DNA of 64,000 bases from Streptomyces sp. F63 (GTDB lineage Bacteria > Actinomycetota > Actinomycetes > Streptomycetales > Streptomycetaceae), in the NCBI RefSeq assembly GCF_018070345.1, contig NZ_JAGPXX010000007.1:124001-188000 (forward strand). The letters run 5' to 3'. Made by a program: the position numbers and the translations under genes. Position 1 is the first letter of the stretch; each line of letters starts with the position of its first letter. Under the pieces are notes generated by a model, which saw nothing but the letters and a program-made list of their open reading frames with translations, had not been told where the DNA came from and did not search any database. This document shows positions 52,217-60,087 of the stretch, piece by piece.

Positions 52217-52241
52217 CGCTCCCGGCGGGGCCGCACCGCCC

Positions 52242-52991
52242 TCACCACTCGTGCGGATTCCGCTCGTGAACCCCGGACGGTGCCCGGTGCCGTCGGCGTG
52301 CCGCGAACAGGCCCGTGAGTCCGACCAGAAGCAGGCCGGCCGGAAGAAACCACCAGCGAAAGGACAGGGCCCACTCGCCGAGCGCGGAACGCTGCCAGTA
52401 GCCCACGATGCCAAGGGCCAGCCAGCACCCCCCGATCAGCGAGGTGGTTCCGTAGCCGATCTCGGCGAGCAGCAGCATCGCTGCCAGGAGCCACATCGCG
52501 CCCAGAAGCGCCACGACGGGGGAGGCAGCCGTCGCCAGCGCCACGGTTCCGGCGACGGTGGCGATCACCACGAAGTCCTTCTTCAGGCCGGTACGGTCCC
52601 CGGAACCGACCGGGCTGCCCCGCCCGTCCCGTCGGTGGGCGCGTGCCGTCCGTCTGATCCGTTCCATGGACGCGTGCCAGCGCAGGTACTCCGCGACTCC
52701 CAGGTTCGTCCGGTGCGTGACGGATTCGCCCGCGGCCAACGGGACGTCCAGGATGGCTGTGGTGTTGATCAGCAGTTGCCGGGTCTCCCGCTCGGCCCTG
52801 GACCTCAGTTCGGCGATGGCGCGCTGCGCCTCGACGCTCAAGGCCTGCCGGTGTTCGCGGTCGAGGTCTGCCAGCACGCCCCTGCCGAGACTGCGGATGG
52901 AGTCGGTGCTCACCCGGCCGCGCACAACCGACTCGTGGAGAGCCCGACGCCACCGACGCCGCACCGGATCCGTCAGCAACTGGAGCAGCAC
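52242..52991 (-). CDS. Helical membrane protein of unknown function
   Basis: 249 aa, GTG start at 52991 with GGAAGGA upstream. The N-terminal 130 residues are charged and helical (DREHRQALSVEAQRAIAELRSRAERETRQLL, coiled-coil-like). Four hydrophobic segments follow at about 138-230. It converges on the 238-aa gene and may belong to the same TPR-CHAT neighbourhood. No named domain recognised. Confidence 0.6.
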   Translation of the reverse strand: MLLQLLTDPVRRRWRRALHESVVRGRVSTDSIRSLGRGVLADLDREHRQALSVEAQRAIAELRSRAERETRQLLINTTAILDVPLAAGESVTHRTNLGVAEYLRWHASMERIRRTARAHRRDGRGSPVGSGDRTGLKKDFVVIATVAGTVALATAASPVVALLGAMWLLAAMLLLAEIGYGTTSLIGGCWLALGIVGYWQRSALGEWALSFRWWFLPAGLLLVGLTGLFAARRRHRAPSGVHERNPHEW

Positions 52992-53028
52992 GTCCGTCCT
53001 TCCCTCCCCTTCCGGCGGCCATGCGCGG

Positions 53029-54069
53029 TCAGTTCGGCCAGACCTGGGCCTTGAGGTAGCTGTTCTCGACCGTCACCGGCTCCTCGCCGTTGTGGGCGAT
53101 CTGGAGTTTGATCCTGCGGTCCCTGCGCGCCTTGCCCGAGAAGGGGAAGGCCAGGAAGGTACTGCCGGCGGTGCCGACCGCCTCACCGATCGGATGGTGC
53201 TGCACGGTGTCGCCCGAGGTGTTGTCCTCGACGATGCGGGCCTGGAGCTCCCGGCCCGGGGTGAGTCCGCGGACCCGTATCGAGGCCACGCCGTTGTACT
53301 GGCAGTTGGTCGCGAAGGTGCGGCCGCCCGCGGCGTGGTGCTTGAGCGGGTCCGACCACTCCTGGTCCCAGGCGACCGAGTACCAGGTTCCGGGAACCAT
53401 GGTGAATTCCCTGTGCATACCGAGACTGAGGTAGAGCGGCACGTCGTCCTCCGGGGCGTCGTTGTCCTGGCCGGGCGGGCGGGAGAGCAGGGCTTTCACG
53501 CGCGACCGGAAAGTGCTCATGGTGAAGCCGCGCGGATCGACCTTTCCCGGCTGCCACTCCAGATGCCCGATGACGGAGCGTTCGTTCCAGCCGTGCGCGC
53601 GGCAGATGGCGGCGGCCCAGCGGGCCGCGGCGTCGAGCTGGGGTTCGGGCCAGGGGTCGCGGCCGTTGCCGAGGTTGATGAGCTCGATGCCGTAGAAGTG
53701 GCGGTTGCCGTCGGTGTTGGACTCGTTGTCGGCCGGCAGGGCCCGCTCGTCGATGACGGCCCGCAGGACGTCGTCGTCCCCGGAACCGGCGTGGTTGGCC
53801 CGGCCGTTGCCGACCATGTAGAGCGTGCCGTTCTTGGCGCCGACGGTGTGGCAGAGCGGTCCGGGCAGCGAACTGTGCCCGTTGTAGCAGAGGGCCACGG
53901 ACGCGTCGGTGCCGGAGGTGACGGTGTGGTGGATCATCACGCCGTACACCGGCCCCCAGGGGCCCTTGTGGTTGCGGTTGTGGGTGCGCCAGCTCCTGTA
54001 CTCGACGACCTTGCAGCCTTCGGCCTTGATCGCTGCGAGTAGCCGGCTCGCGGAGAGGGGTGTGGCCAT
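53029..54069 (-). CDS. N-acetylmuramoyl-L-alanine amidase
   Basis: 346 aa from the ATG at 54069 (AGGGA upstream). Amidase_2/PGRP fold with zinc His in GVMIHHTVTSG, HFYGIELINLGNG and a C-terminal VIGHLEWQPGKVDPRG (His and the Lys/Asp region). It cleaves the amide between MurNAc and the peptide stem. A C-terminal beta-rich domain (about 230-346) with no recognisable cell-wall-binding repeat follows. No signal peptide is visible, as in phage-derived endolysins; prophage origin is possible, but no other phage genes are nearby. Confidence 0.9.
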   Translation of the reverse strand: MATPLSASRLLAAIKAEGCKVVEYRSWRTHNRNHKGPWGPVYGVMIHHTVTSGTDASVALCYNGHSSLPGPLCHTVGAKNGTLYMVGNGRANHAGSGDDDVLRAVIDERALPADNESNTDGNRHFYGIELINLGNGRDPWPEPQLDAAARWAAAICRAHGWNERSVIGHLEWQPGKVDPRGFTMSTFRSRVKALLSRPPGQDNDAPEDDVPLYLSLGMHREFTMVPGTWYSVAWDQEWSDPLKHHAAGGRTFATNCQYNGVASIRVRGLTPGRELQARIVEDNTSGDTVQHHPIGEAVGTAGSTFLAFPFSGKARRDRRIKLQIAHNGEEPVTVENSYLKAQVWPN

Positions 54070-54295
54070 GGGCAATCCCTTTGGACAGCTCGATGGAGGG
54101 GAGCACGCCGTGGGGGCGGGACGTGCGGGGAACACAGAAGGTAGCCAACTATCATTAATATCAACGGACTTCGAGAGTCTCGGCGTGTTGGCAGAGTGGT
54201 GATGCCCGTGGTGTGCCGGTGCGGAAACACCCCGCGGGCAAAACGCCGGGAAATGGCGGGTAACGGGGCTTGACGCGGCTGACGGTGACTGAGCG

Positions 54296-55366
54296 TCACT
54301 CGGGCAGGCGCAGCCGGCTGACCGTCGTCAGGGGATGGCGGGTCGAACTCTGCCGCACCTCCACCGTGAGCACCGGTGGAACGGGCAGATACGGCGTGCC
54401 GTCCGTGGTCACGGCCCCGCCCGCCGGAGGGGCCGCACCGGGCGGCAGTCCCGCCAGGGCCCCGGCGAGCTGCGCGCGCACCGCCGGGGCCAGCGGGGAG
54501 GTGAGCACCGGGGTGTCGTCGCCGGGCAGGATCACCGCCAGTGCGCGCGGATGCGTGCGGGAGCCCGTCACCCCGGCGACCACCGCGTCGCGGGTGTCGG
54601 AGTGCCGCAGTTTCAGCCAGTCGCGCCGGCCGCCGCGATAGGGCCCGTCGAGCCGTTTGACGACCAGGCCCTCGACCCCGTTCGCGGTCAGCGTCTCGTA
54701 CCAGAGGGCGGCCAGCTCCGGATCGGTCGTCATCGGGACCGCCTGCACCGGCGGGCCGACCGCGGCCAGCAGGTCGGTCAGCGCGGCGCGCCGCCGCCTG
54801 TACGGCAGGGGCCGGAGGTCGTCCGCGCCGGTGGCCAGCAGGTCGAAGGCCGCGTACGAGGCGGGGAGCCGCCGGGCGAGCTCCGCGGCGCGGCCGCGGC
54901 CGGCCAGGGCGCGCTTCTGCACGGCGGCGAAGTCCGTGCGCCCCGCCGTCCAGACGACGACCTCGCCGTCCAGCACCGTTCCGGCGGGCAGCGCCTCGGC
55001 CGCCGCCACCAGATCGGGGAAGGAGTCGGTGACGATCCGGCCGGAGCGGGCCTGCAGGAGGACGCGGTCCGGGTCGCGCAGCAGGACGACCCGGTGGCCG
55101 TCGAACTTGGGTTCGTACGCGAGTCCGGCTCCCCGGGGCAGCCGCTCGACCGGCCGGGCCAGCGCCACCTCCACCGGAGGGCGCAGCGCGGCCCGGCCGG
55201 CCCGGCCGCGCGAGCCGCCGGAGCCGGAGCCGTCCCCGGAGCCGGAGCCGGAGCCGTCCCCGGAGCCGGAGCCCGCGGGGCCCGTGCCGTCCCCGGCGCC
55301 GCCTCCGGGGACGGCTCGGGGCGCGGCCTCCCCGCCCCGCCCGGCTTCCGCTCCCGCCCCGCTCAC
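54296..55366 (-). CDS. ATP-dependent DNA ligase (LigD ligase domain)
   Basis: 356 aa from the GTG at 55366, overlapping the polymerase stop (GTGA). The adenylation motif KFDG (YEPKFDGHRVVLL) lies near residue 75. Other ligase motifs visible include LDGEVVVW, AAFDLLA, EGLVVKRLDGPYRGGRRDWLKLR. The first 60 residues are a Gly/Ser/Asp-rich low-complexity tail (GDGSGSGSGDGSGSG). It seals double-strand breaks in nonhomologous end joining, working with Ku and the separate LigD polymerase next door; the domains are split into genes instead of fused as in mycobacteria. Confidence 0.92.
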   Translation of the reverse strand: MSGAGAEAGRGGEAAPRAVPGGGAGDGTGPAGSGSGDGSGSGSGDGSGSGGSRGRAGRAALRPPVEVALARPVERLPRGAGLAYEPKFDGHRVVLLRDPDRVLLQARSGRIVTDSFPDLVAAAEALPAGTVLDGEVVVWTAGRTDFAAVQKRALAGRGRAAELARRLPASYAAFDLLATGADDLRPLPYRRRRAALTDLLAAVGPPVQAVPMTTDPELAALWYETLTANGVEGLVVKRLDGPYRGGRRDWLKLRHSDTRDAVVAGVTGSRTHPRALAVILPGDDTPVLTSPLAPAVRAQLAGALAGLPPGAAPPAGGAVTTDGTPYLPVPPVLTVEVRQSSTRHPLTTVSRLRLPE

Positions 55367-56262
55367 GGCGCCCGCAGATCCGGCAGCGGCCGGCCGCGTT
55401 CCGGATCGAGGAGCCCGGCCAGCAGGTCCCCGTGGGCCGCCAGCCGGTCCGGCAGGTCGCCGGCGCGGAAGACGAGCTGCTCCGGGTCCGTGCAGGCGCT
55501 GATCTCCGTCCACTCCACCGGAGCCGAGACGGTCGGGGTGTCGCGGGCCCGCAGGGTGTACGGCGCGGCGGTGGTCTTCGCGGCCGCGTTCTGGCTGAAG
55601 TCGACGAAGACCTTCCCCGGCCGCAGCGAGCGGGACATCCGGTGGGTCACCAGCCCCGGCAGCGCCCGTGTCGCCTCCACCGCCAGCGCCTTGGCGTAGG
55701 AGGTGACCTCGCGCGAGGGCGCGGGCGGGTGCAGCGGGACGAGCAGGTGCAGGCCCTTGGAGCCGCTCGTCTTGGCGTGGGCGCGCAGCCCGTCCTCGGC
55801 CAGCCGCGCGCGCAGCCAGTCCGCGACGACGCAGCACTCGACGACCGTCGCCGGAGCACCCGGGTCGAGGTCCAGGACGAGCCGGTCGGCGAGGGCCGGT
55901 TCCGCCGCCCTCCACTGCGGGGTGTGCAGCTCGGTGACGAGGTTCGCCACCCAGACCAGCGTCGGCAGGTCCTGCACCAGGATCTGCCGGGCCCACTTGT
56001 CCTCCGAGCGCGGGACCTCGGCCGTCTTCACCCAGGCGGGGGCACCGGGCGGCACGTTCTTGGCGAAGAAGTGCTCGCCCCCCGCGCCGTCCGGATAGCG
56101 CAGCAGGGACAGCGGGCGGTCGCGCAGGTGGGGCAGGAGCGCCGGCGCGACGGCGGCGTAGTAGTGCAGGACCTCACCCTTGGTGAAACCGCTCGGATAG
56201 AGGACCTTCTCCAGATTGCTGAGCGCCAGCCGCCGGCCCTCCACCTCCGCGATGATCGACAT
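55363..56262 (-). CDS. LigD polymerase/primase domain protein
   Basis: 299 aa from the ATG at 56262. Archaeo-eukaryotic primase fold of LigD polymerases: NLEKVLYPSGFTKGEVLHYY, the catalytic LVLDLDPG (DxD), KTSGSKGLHLLVPL, and later VFVDFSQNAAAKTTAAPYTLRA. It adds ribo- or deoxyribonucleotides to fill gaps at double-strand breaks. Divergent from Ku with only 39 bases between start codons, so promoters overlap. Confidence 0.93.
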   Translation of the reverse strand: MSIIAEVEGRRLALSNLEKVLYPSGFTKGEVLHYYAAVAPALLPHLRDRPLSLLRYPDGAGGEHFFAKNVPPGAPAWVKTAEVPRSEDKWARQILVQDLPTLVWVANLVTELHTPQWRAAEPALADRLVLDLDPGAPATVVECCVVADWLRARLAEDGLRAHAKTSGSKGLHLLVPLHPPAPSREVTSYAKALAVEATRALPGLVTHRMSRSLRPGKVFVDFSQNAAAKTTAAPYTLRARDTPTVSAPVEWTEISACTDPEQLVFRAGDLPDRLAAHGDLLAGLLDPERGRPLPDLRAP

Positions 56263-56301
56263 AGCATGGATCATCACATGAAGGCACGAAAGGTGTGAAT
56301 C

Positions 56302-57405
56302 GTGCGATCCATCTGGAAGGGTTCCATTTCCTTCGGCCTGGTCAGCATCCCGGTCAAGGTCTTCGGGGCGACGGAGAACCACTCGGTCTCGTTCCGCCAG
56401 GTCCACGCGGCCGACGGCGGGCGCATCCGGTACCGCAAGGTGTGCGAGCTCGACGAGGAGGAAGTCCCCACGGAGGAGATCACCAAGGCCTTCGAGGCCG
56501 CCGACGGGACGACCGTGCCGCTCAGTGACGAGGACCTCTCCGCGCTGCCGCTGCCCACCGCCCGCACCATCGAGATCCTCGCCTTCGTGCCGGCCGACAC
56601 CGTGGACCCCCTCCAGCTCGACCGCTCGTACTACCTCGGTGCCGACGGCGGCGGCGCGGTGAAGCCGTACGTCCTGCTCCGCGAGGCGCTGAACCGCAGC
56701 GAGAAGGTGGCCATCGCCAAACTGGCCCTCCGCGGCCGGGAGACCCTGGCGATGCTGCGGGTCGTCGACGACACCCTCGCCCTGCACACCATGCTGTGGC
56801 CGGACGAGATCCGGCCCTCGGCCGGGGTCGCGCCCGACACCGAGGTCGGCATCCGCGACGCGGAACTCGACCTCGCCGACACCCTCATGCAGACCCTCGG
56901 CGAGCTGGATCCGGAGGAACTGCACGACGAGTACCGGGAAGCCGTCGAGGCACTCGTCGCCGCCAAGCTGGAGGGCGTCGAACCGGAGGAGGCGCGGGAA
57001 CGGGTGGAGGCCGGGGGCAAGGTCATCGACCTGATGGCCGCCCTGGAGAACAGCGTCCGCGCGGCGCGGGAGGGCCGCGGCGAGCAGACCGCGGAGGCCG
57101 CGGGGGAGGGCGGAGGCGGCGGGAAGGAGGACGGCGGGGCGGAGGGGGAGCTGCGGGAGCTGCGCTCCGGGAAGGGCGCCGGGAAGGCCGGGGCCGGAGG
57201 GACGGCGGCGAAGAAGAGCGCCGCCAAGCGCGGTGGCGCGGGGGAGGAGGAAGGGCCGGGGAAGGCCGGCAAGAAGGCCGGTGGCGGCCGGAAGAGCACG
57301 GCGCGGAAGAGCGGGTCGGAGGCGAAGGACTCCCGCGGCCGGAGGAGCACGTCCGGGACGGCGAAGAAGACGGCCTCCGCCAAGAAGCGGGACCGCGCGG
57401 GCTGA
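56302..57405 (+). CDS. ku: Ku DNA end-binding protein
   Basis: 367 aa, GTG start at 56302. The Ku core is complete (about 1-250): MRSIWKGSISFGLVSIPVKVF, YRKVCELDEEEVP, LDRSYYLGADGG, RETLAMLRVVDDTLALHTMLW, VEALVAAKLEG. The C-terminal 110 residues are a Lys/Ala/Gly-rich tail (KAGKKAGGGRKSTARKS), typical of extended actinobacterial Ku and probably DNA-binding. Ku threads onto DNA ends and recruits LigD enzymes. Confidence 0.95.
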   Translation: MRSIWKGSISFGLVSIPVKVFGATENHSVSFRQVHAADGGRIRYRKVCELDEEEVPTEEITKAFEAADGTTVPLSDEDLSALPLPTARTIEILAFVPADTVDPLQLDRSYYLGADGGGAVKPYVLLREALNRSEKVAIAKLALRGRETLAMLRVVDDTLALHTMLWPDEIRPSAGVAPDTEVGIRDAELDLADTLMQTLGELDPEELHDEYREAVEALVAAKLEGVEPEEARERVEAGGKVIDLMAALENSVRAAREGRGEQTAEAAGEGGGGGKEDGGAEGELRELRSGKGAGKAGAGGTAAKKSAAKRGGAGEEEGPGKAGKKAGGGRKSTARKSGSEAKDSRGRRSTSGTAKKTASAKKRDRAG

Positions 57406-57429
57406 GGGCCGGCCCGGCCCCGGCCGGAG

Positions 57430-57954
57430 TCAGCGGCCCGGGGCCGTGCGGGCGCGGCGGCGCAGACGCAGACCGAGCGCGGCGGCCGCCAGCAGCAGGG
57501 CACCGCCCGTCGCCGTCGCCGCCGTCGCCGTCCCGCCGAAGCCGCCCGCTCCGGCCTCCGCCGCCTCCCGCGACACGGTGACGCGCGTGGCGGCCGAGCG
57601 GCCCTCGGGCCCGCCGCACCGCACGCTCACCTGCTGGGCGCCGGTCCGGGCGTGGAGGTGGACCGTGGCAATGCCGAAGAGATGACCGGCCTTCAGATCA
57701 CCCGGTTCGAGCCTGATGCTTCCGAAGGCGGGGGACGAGGCCGTGCCGGTGCGGCTCTCACACCCCGTGGCCCGCAGCCGGAGCGTGCCGCCCGGCGCGA
57801 CGGTGGACGGCTCCGTCTCGACGGACGGACCCGGCGGGGCGCCGTCCGAGATGGCTGCCGCGGCGGGGACGGACAGGGCCGCCGCCGCGGGCGGGGACGC
57901 GCTCAGGACGGCCGCTGCCAGGACGGCCGCCCCGGCGAAGTGTGTGCTGCGCAT
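57430..57954 (-). CDS. Secreted, membrane-anchored hypothetical protein
   Basis: 174 aa from the ATG at 57954 (GGAGGAG upstream). An N-terminal signal peptide, an immunoglobulin-like or beta-rich middle (VAPGGTLRLRATGCESRTG), two Cys probably bonded, and a C-terminal anchor (TATAATATGGALLLAAAALGLRLRRRAR). Layout matches a family of small Streptomyces cell-surface proteins of unknown role. Converges on ku. Confidence 0.65.
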   Translation of the reverse strand: MRSTHFAGAAVLAAAVLSASPPAAAALSVPAAAAISDGAPPGPSVETEPSTVAPGGTLRLRATGCESRTGTASSPAFGSIRLEPGDLKAGHLFGIATVHLHARTGAQQVSVRCGGPEGRSAATRVTVSREAAEAGAGGFGGTATAATATGGALLLAAAALGLRLRRRARTAPGR

Positions 57955-58273
57955 GGGCCGGTTCTCCTCCACTCCACGTCCACGGCGGATTCCGGGCCCG
58001 CCGGTGTGCGGCCGGAGGCCCGCGCTCCTTGGGGAACGCTAGAAGCCCCGCCCGGACACGGCGATCCGGGCCGAGCGAACGAGTGGCCGCACGCGTGCAG
58101 TGGAGGGCAGGCGGCCCGCGGACGGACGGCCGCGCGGGTGACGGCCGCCGCGAGCGGACCCCGGGGCCGTGCGCGGCAGTGCTCGGGCGCCGTGCCGGAG
58201 CGTGGCCGCGGGAACAGCCGTCCGGAGCGCGGCGGCCGGGGGACCCGGCGAAGAGGCGTGACGCGTTTCCGGG
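57955..58273. other. Intergenic stretch without visible features
   Basis: 319 GC-rich bases between two leftward genes. I see no supported gene, strong hairpin or repeat. It should hold the promoter of the secreted-protein gene. Confidence 0.5.
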
Positions 58274-58948
58274 TTACGCCGTCCCGCCCGGCCGCGGCCC
58301 CGCCGTGCGGGCGGGGCGGCGCAGGGCGTACGCGGCCGCCGCCCCCGCCGCGAGCAGCGCCAGCACCGAGACGGCCGCGCCGAACCAGGACGCGCCCAGC
58401 CACTGGCCGCCGAGATAGCCGAGGCTCACGCTGTAGACCGCCCACACCAGGCCCGCCAGCGCGGACCAGGGCAGGAACTCGCGGACCGCGCGGTGCGCGG
58501 CACCCGCCCCCAGGCTCACCACCGACCGTCCGGCGGGCGCGAACCGGGCGAGCAGCACCAGGGGCCCGCCGCCCCGGACCAGCGCGGTGCCCAGCCGGTC
58601 CTGCGCCGAGGACAGCCGCCGGGACCGGGCGATGGCGCGGTCGAACCGCGCACCGCCGCGCCGCGCCAGCCGGTAGGCGGCCAGGTCGCCGAGGACGGAG
58701 GCGGTCGCGGCGCACAGGGCGAGCACCAGGAGGTCGGGCACGACGGCCGCGGAACCGGTCGTGCCGGTGGCGGCCTCGACGGCGTCGGCCGCGCCCGCGC
58801 CGGCCGCCGCGGTGGCGGCGGCGACGACCAGGAACCCGCTCGGCAGGACGGGCAGGAAGACATCGAGCAGCACCGACAGCATGACGATGACGTAGATGCA
58901 CGGGGCTGCCGCCAGCGACCCCAGTCCCTCCAGCACGGCTTCTCCCAT
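58274..58948 (-). CDS. DedA-family membrane protein
   Basis: 224 aa with about five hydrophobic segments. DedA/VTT features: VLPVLPSGFLVVAAA near the N-terminus, LLARFAPAGRSVVSLGAG (the conserved Arg and Gly region) and FLPWSALAGLVWAVYSVSLGYLGG. Members act as lipid scramblases or undecaprenyl-phosphate transporters. Stands alone; divergent from the SOD-like gene. Confidence 0.88.
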   Translation of the reverse strand: MGEAVLEGLGSLAAAPCIYVIVMLSVLLDVFLPVLPSGFLVVAAATAAAGAGAADAVEAATGTTGSAAVVPDLLVLALCAATASVLGDLAAYRLARRGGARFDRAIARSRRLSSAQDRLGTALVRGGGPLVLLARFAPAGRSVVSLGAGAAHRAVREFLPWSALAGLVWAVYSVSLGYLGGQWLGASWFGAAVSVLALLAAGAAAAYALRRPARTAGPRPGGTA

Positions 58949-59163
58949 CCCGGCCCCCGACCGCGCGTCGCGGGGGTGCGGCAGAAGCGGTCATGTACCG
59001 CCGTACAGCGTACGCCCGGGAAGCCCCGGATGATCTCCGGACACCGGCGCGCCGACAGGTCCGGCGGACCATCCGTACGGCGGGCGCGGAACGCCGGCGT
59101 GCCGGGAAAGGATGGTCGCCCGGCAACCGGAAACCGAAGAGCGCCGCGTGCGGGAGGAGTGCG

Positions 59164-60000
59164 ATGACAGCGAGGAGCACGGTGAAGAAGGGCCGGACGG
59201 CGCCCCGTTGGGCGTGGCGGCGGAGCCGGGCGGCGGCGGGCGGCGGCAGGACCGTCCCGGCCCTGCTGCTCGCCCTGGTGCCGGCGCTGGCCGGCGGTGT
59301 ACCGGGCGCGGCGCCGGCCGGAGCGGCGGAGCGGGGCCCGGAGCGGAGTGACGGACGCCATACCGCCGGGTACGACGGTCCGCTGGACCGCTGGCTGCGC
59401 GACGTCCTCGGCCCCCGCCCGCAGGAAGGCCCTCCACGCCCCGGCCCGCACGCCGGGACACCGGAGGAGCCGGGGCCGCGGGCGCTGCGGGGCGCGTCCT
59501 GGTTCCCCCGGGTCAACGCGGTGTCGCGGTTCGCCCCGGCGTCCCCGCACCGGACCGCGGGCGCGGTCACCTACGACACGGAGGCCGTGCCGCCCGGTGC
59601 CCTGATCGGCGTGCGCCAGTGGACGGGCCCGGAGGGCACGACGGTGCGGCTCCGGGTGAGCGGTGCCGAGCCCGGCCGCGCGTACGGAGCCCATGTGCAC
59701 ACCCGGCCCTGCGGCCCCGAACCGGACTCCTCCGGGCCGCACTACCAGCACCGCCCGGACCCGGACCAGCCGTCCACCGACCCCCGGTACGCCAACCCGG
59801 ACAACGAGGTGTGGCTGGACTTCACGGCCGACGGCTCCGGCGACGGCGTGGCGAAGGCCCGGCAGGACTGGAACTTCCGGCCCGGTGAGGCCCGTTCCGT
59901 GGTGCTGCACGAGCACCACACGGCGACGGAGGACGGCGCGGCCGGAGCCGCCGGTGCCCGGCTGGCCTGCTTCACGGTCCCGTTCGCCCCGCGGCGCTGA
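59164..60000 (+). CDS. Secreted Cu/Zn superoxide dismutase-like protein
   Basis: 278 aa from the ATG at 59164 (GGAGGAG upstream). Signal peptide with TVPALLLALVPALAGGVPG and cleavage near GAAERG. The C-terminal half has the SOD fold pattern GAHVHTRPCGPEPDSSGPHYQH, NEVWLDFTADGSGDG and VVLHEHHTA, with several possible metal His. The usual GGAR-type ending is replaced (ARLACFTVPF), so catalytic activity is uncertain. A Pro-rich linker separates signal and domain. Confidence 0.82.
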   Translation: MTARSTVKKGRTAPRWAWRRSRAAAGGGRTVPALLLALVPALAGGVPGAAPAGAAERGPERSDGRHTAGYDGPLDRWLRDVLGPRPQEGPPRPGPHAGTPEEPGPRALRGASWFPRVNAVSRFAPASPHRTAGAVTYDTEAVPPGALIGVRQWTGPEGTTVRLRVSGAEPGRAYGAHVHTRPCGPEPDSSGPHYQHRPDPDQPSTDPRYANPDNEVWLDFTADGSGDGVAKARQDWNFRPGEARSVVLHEHHTATEDGAAGAAGARLACFTVPFAPRR

Positions 60001-60087
60001 GGACGCGCCACCCGGGCCGTCCCGACCGGCCCGGTGTGGTGCGGTCCGCGTCACCCACCTCGTCCGCAGGGCCCCGGACGGTCGTGG

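Noticed and set aside
53029..54069. Prophage suggested by the amidase
   Set aside because: No holin, tail, capsid, integrase or att site nearby; neighbours are chromosomal NHEJ genes.
54181..54260. tRNA-Leu-like start (GTTGGCAGAGTGGTGATGC)
   Set aside because: No matching acceptor stem, no TTCRA T-loop and no CCA downstream; chance similarity in the amidase-ligase gap.
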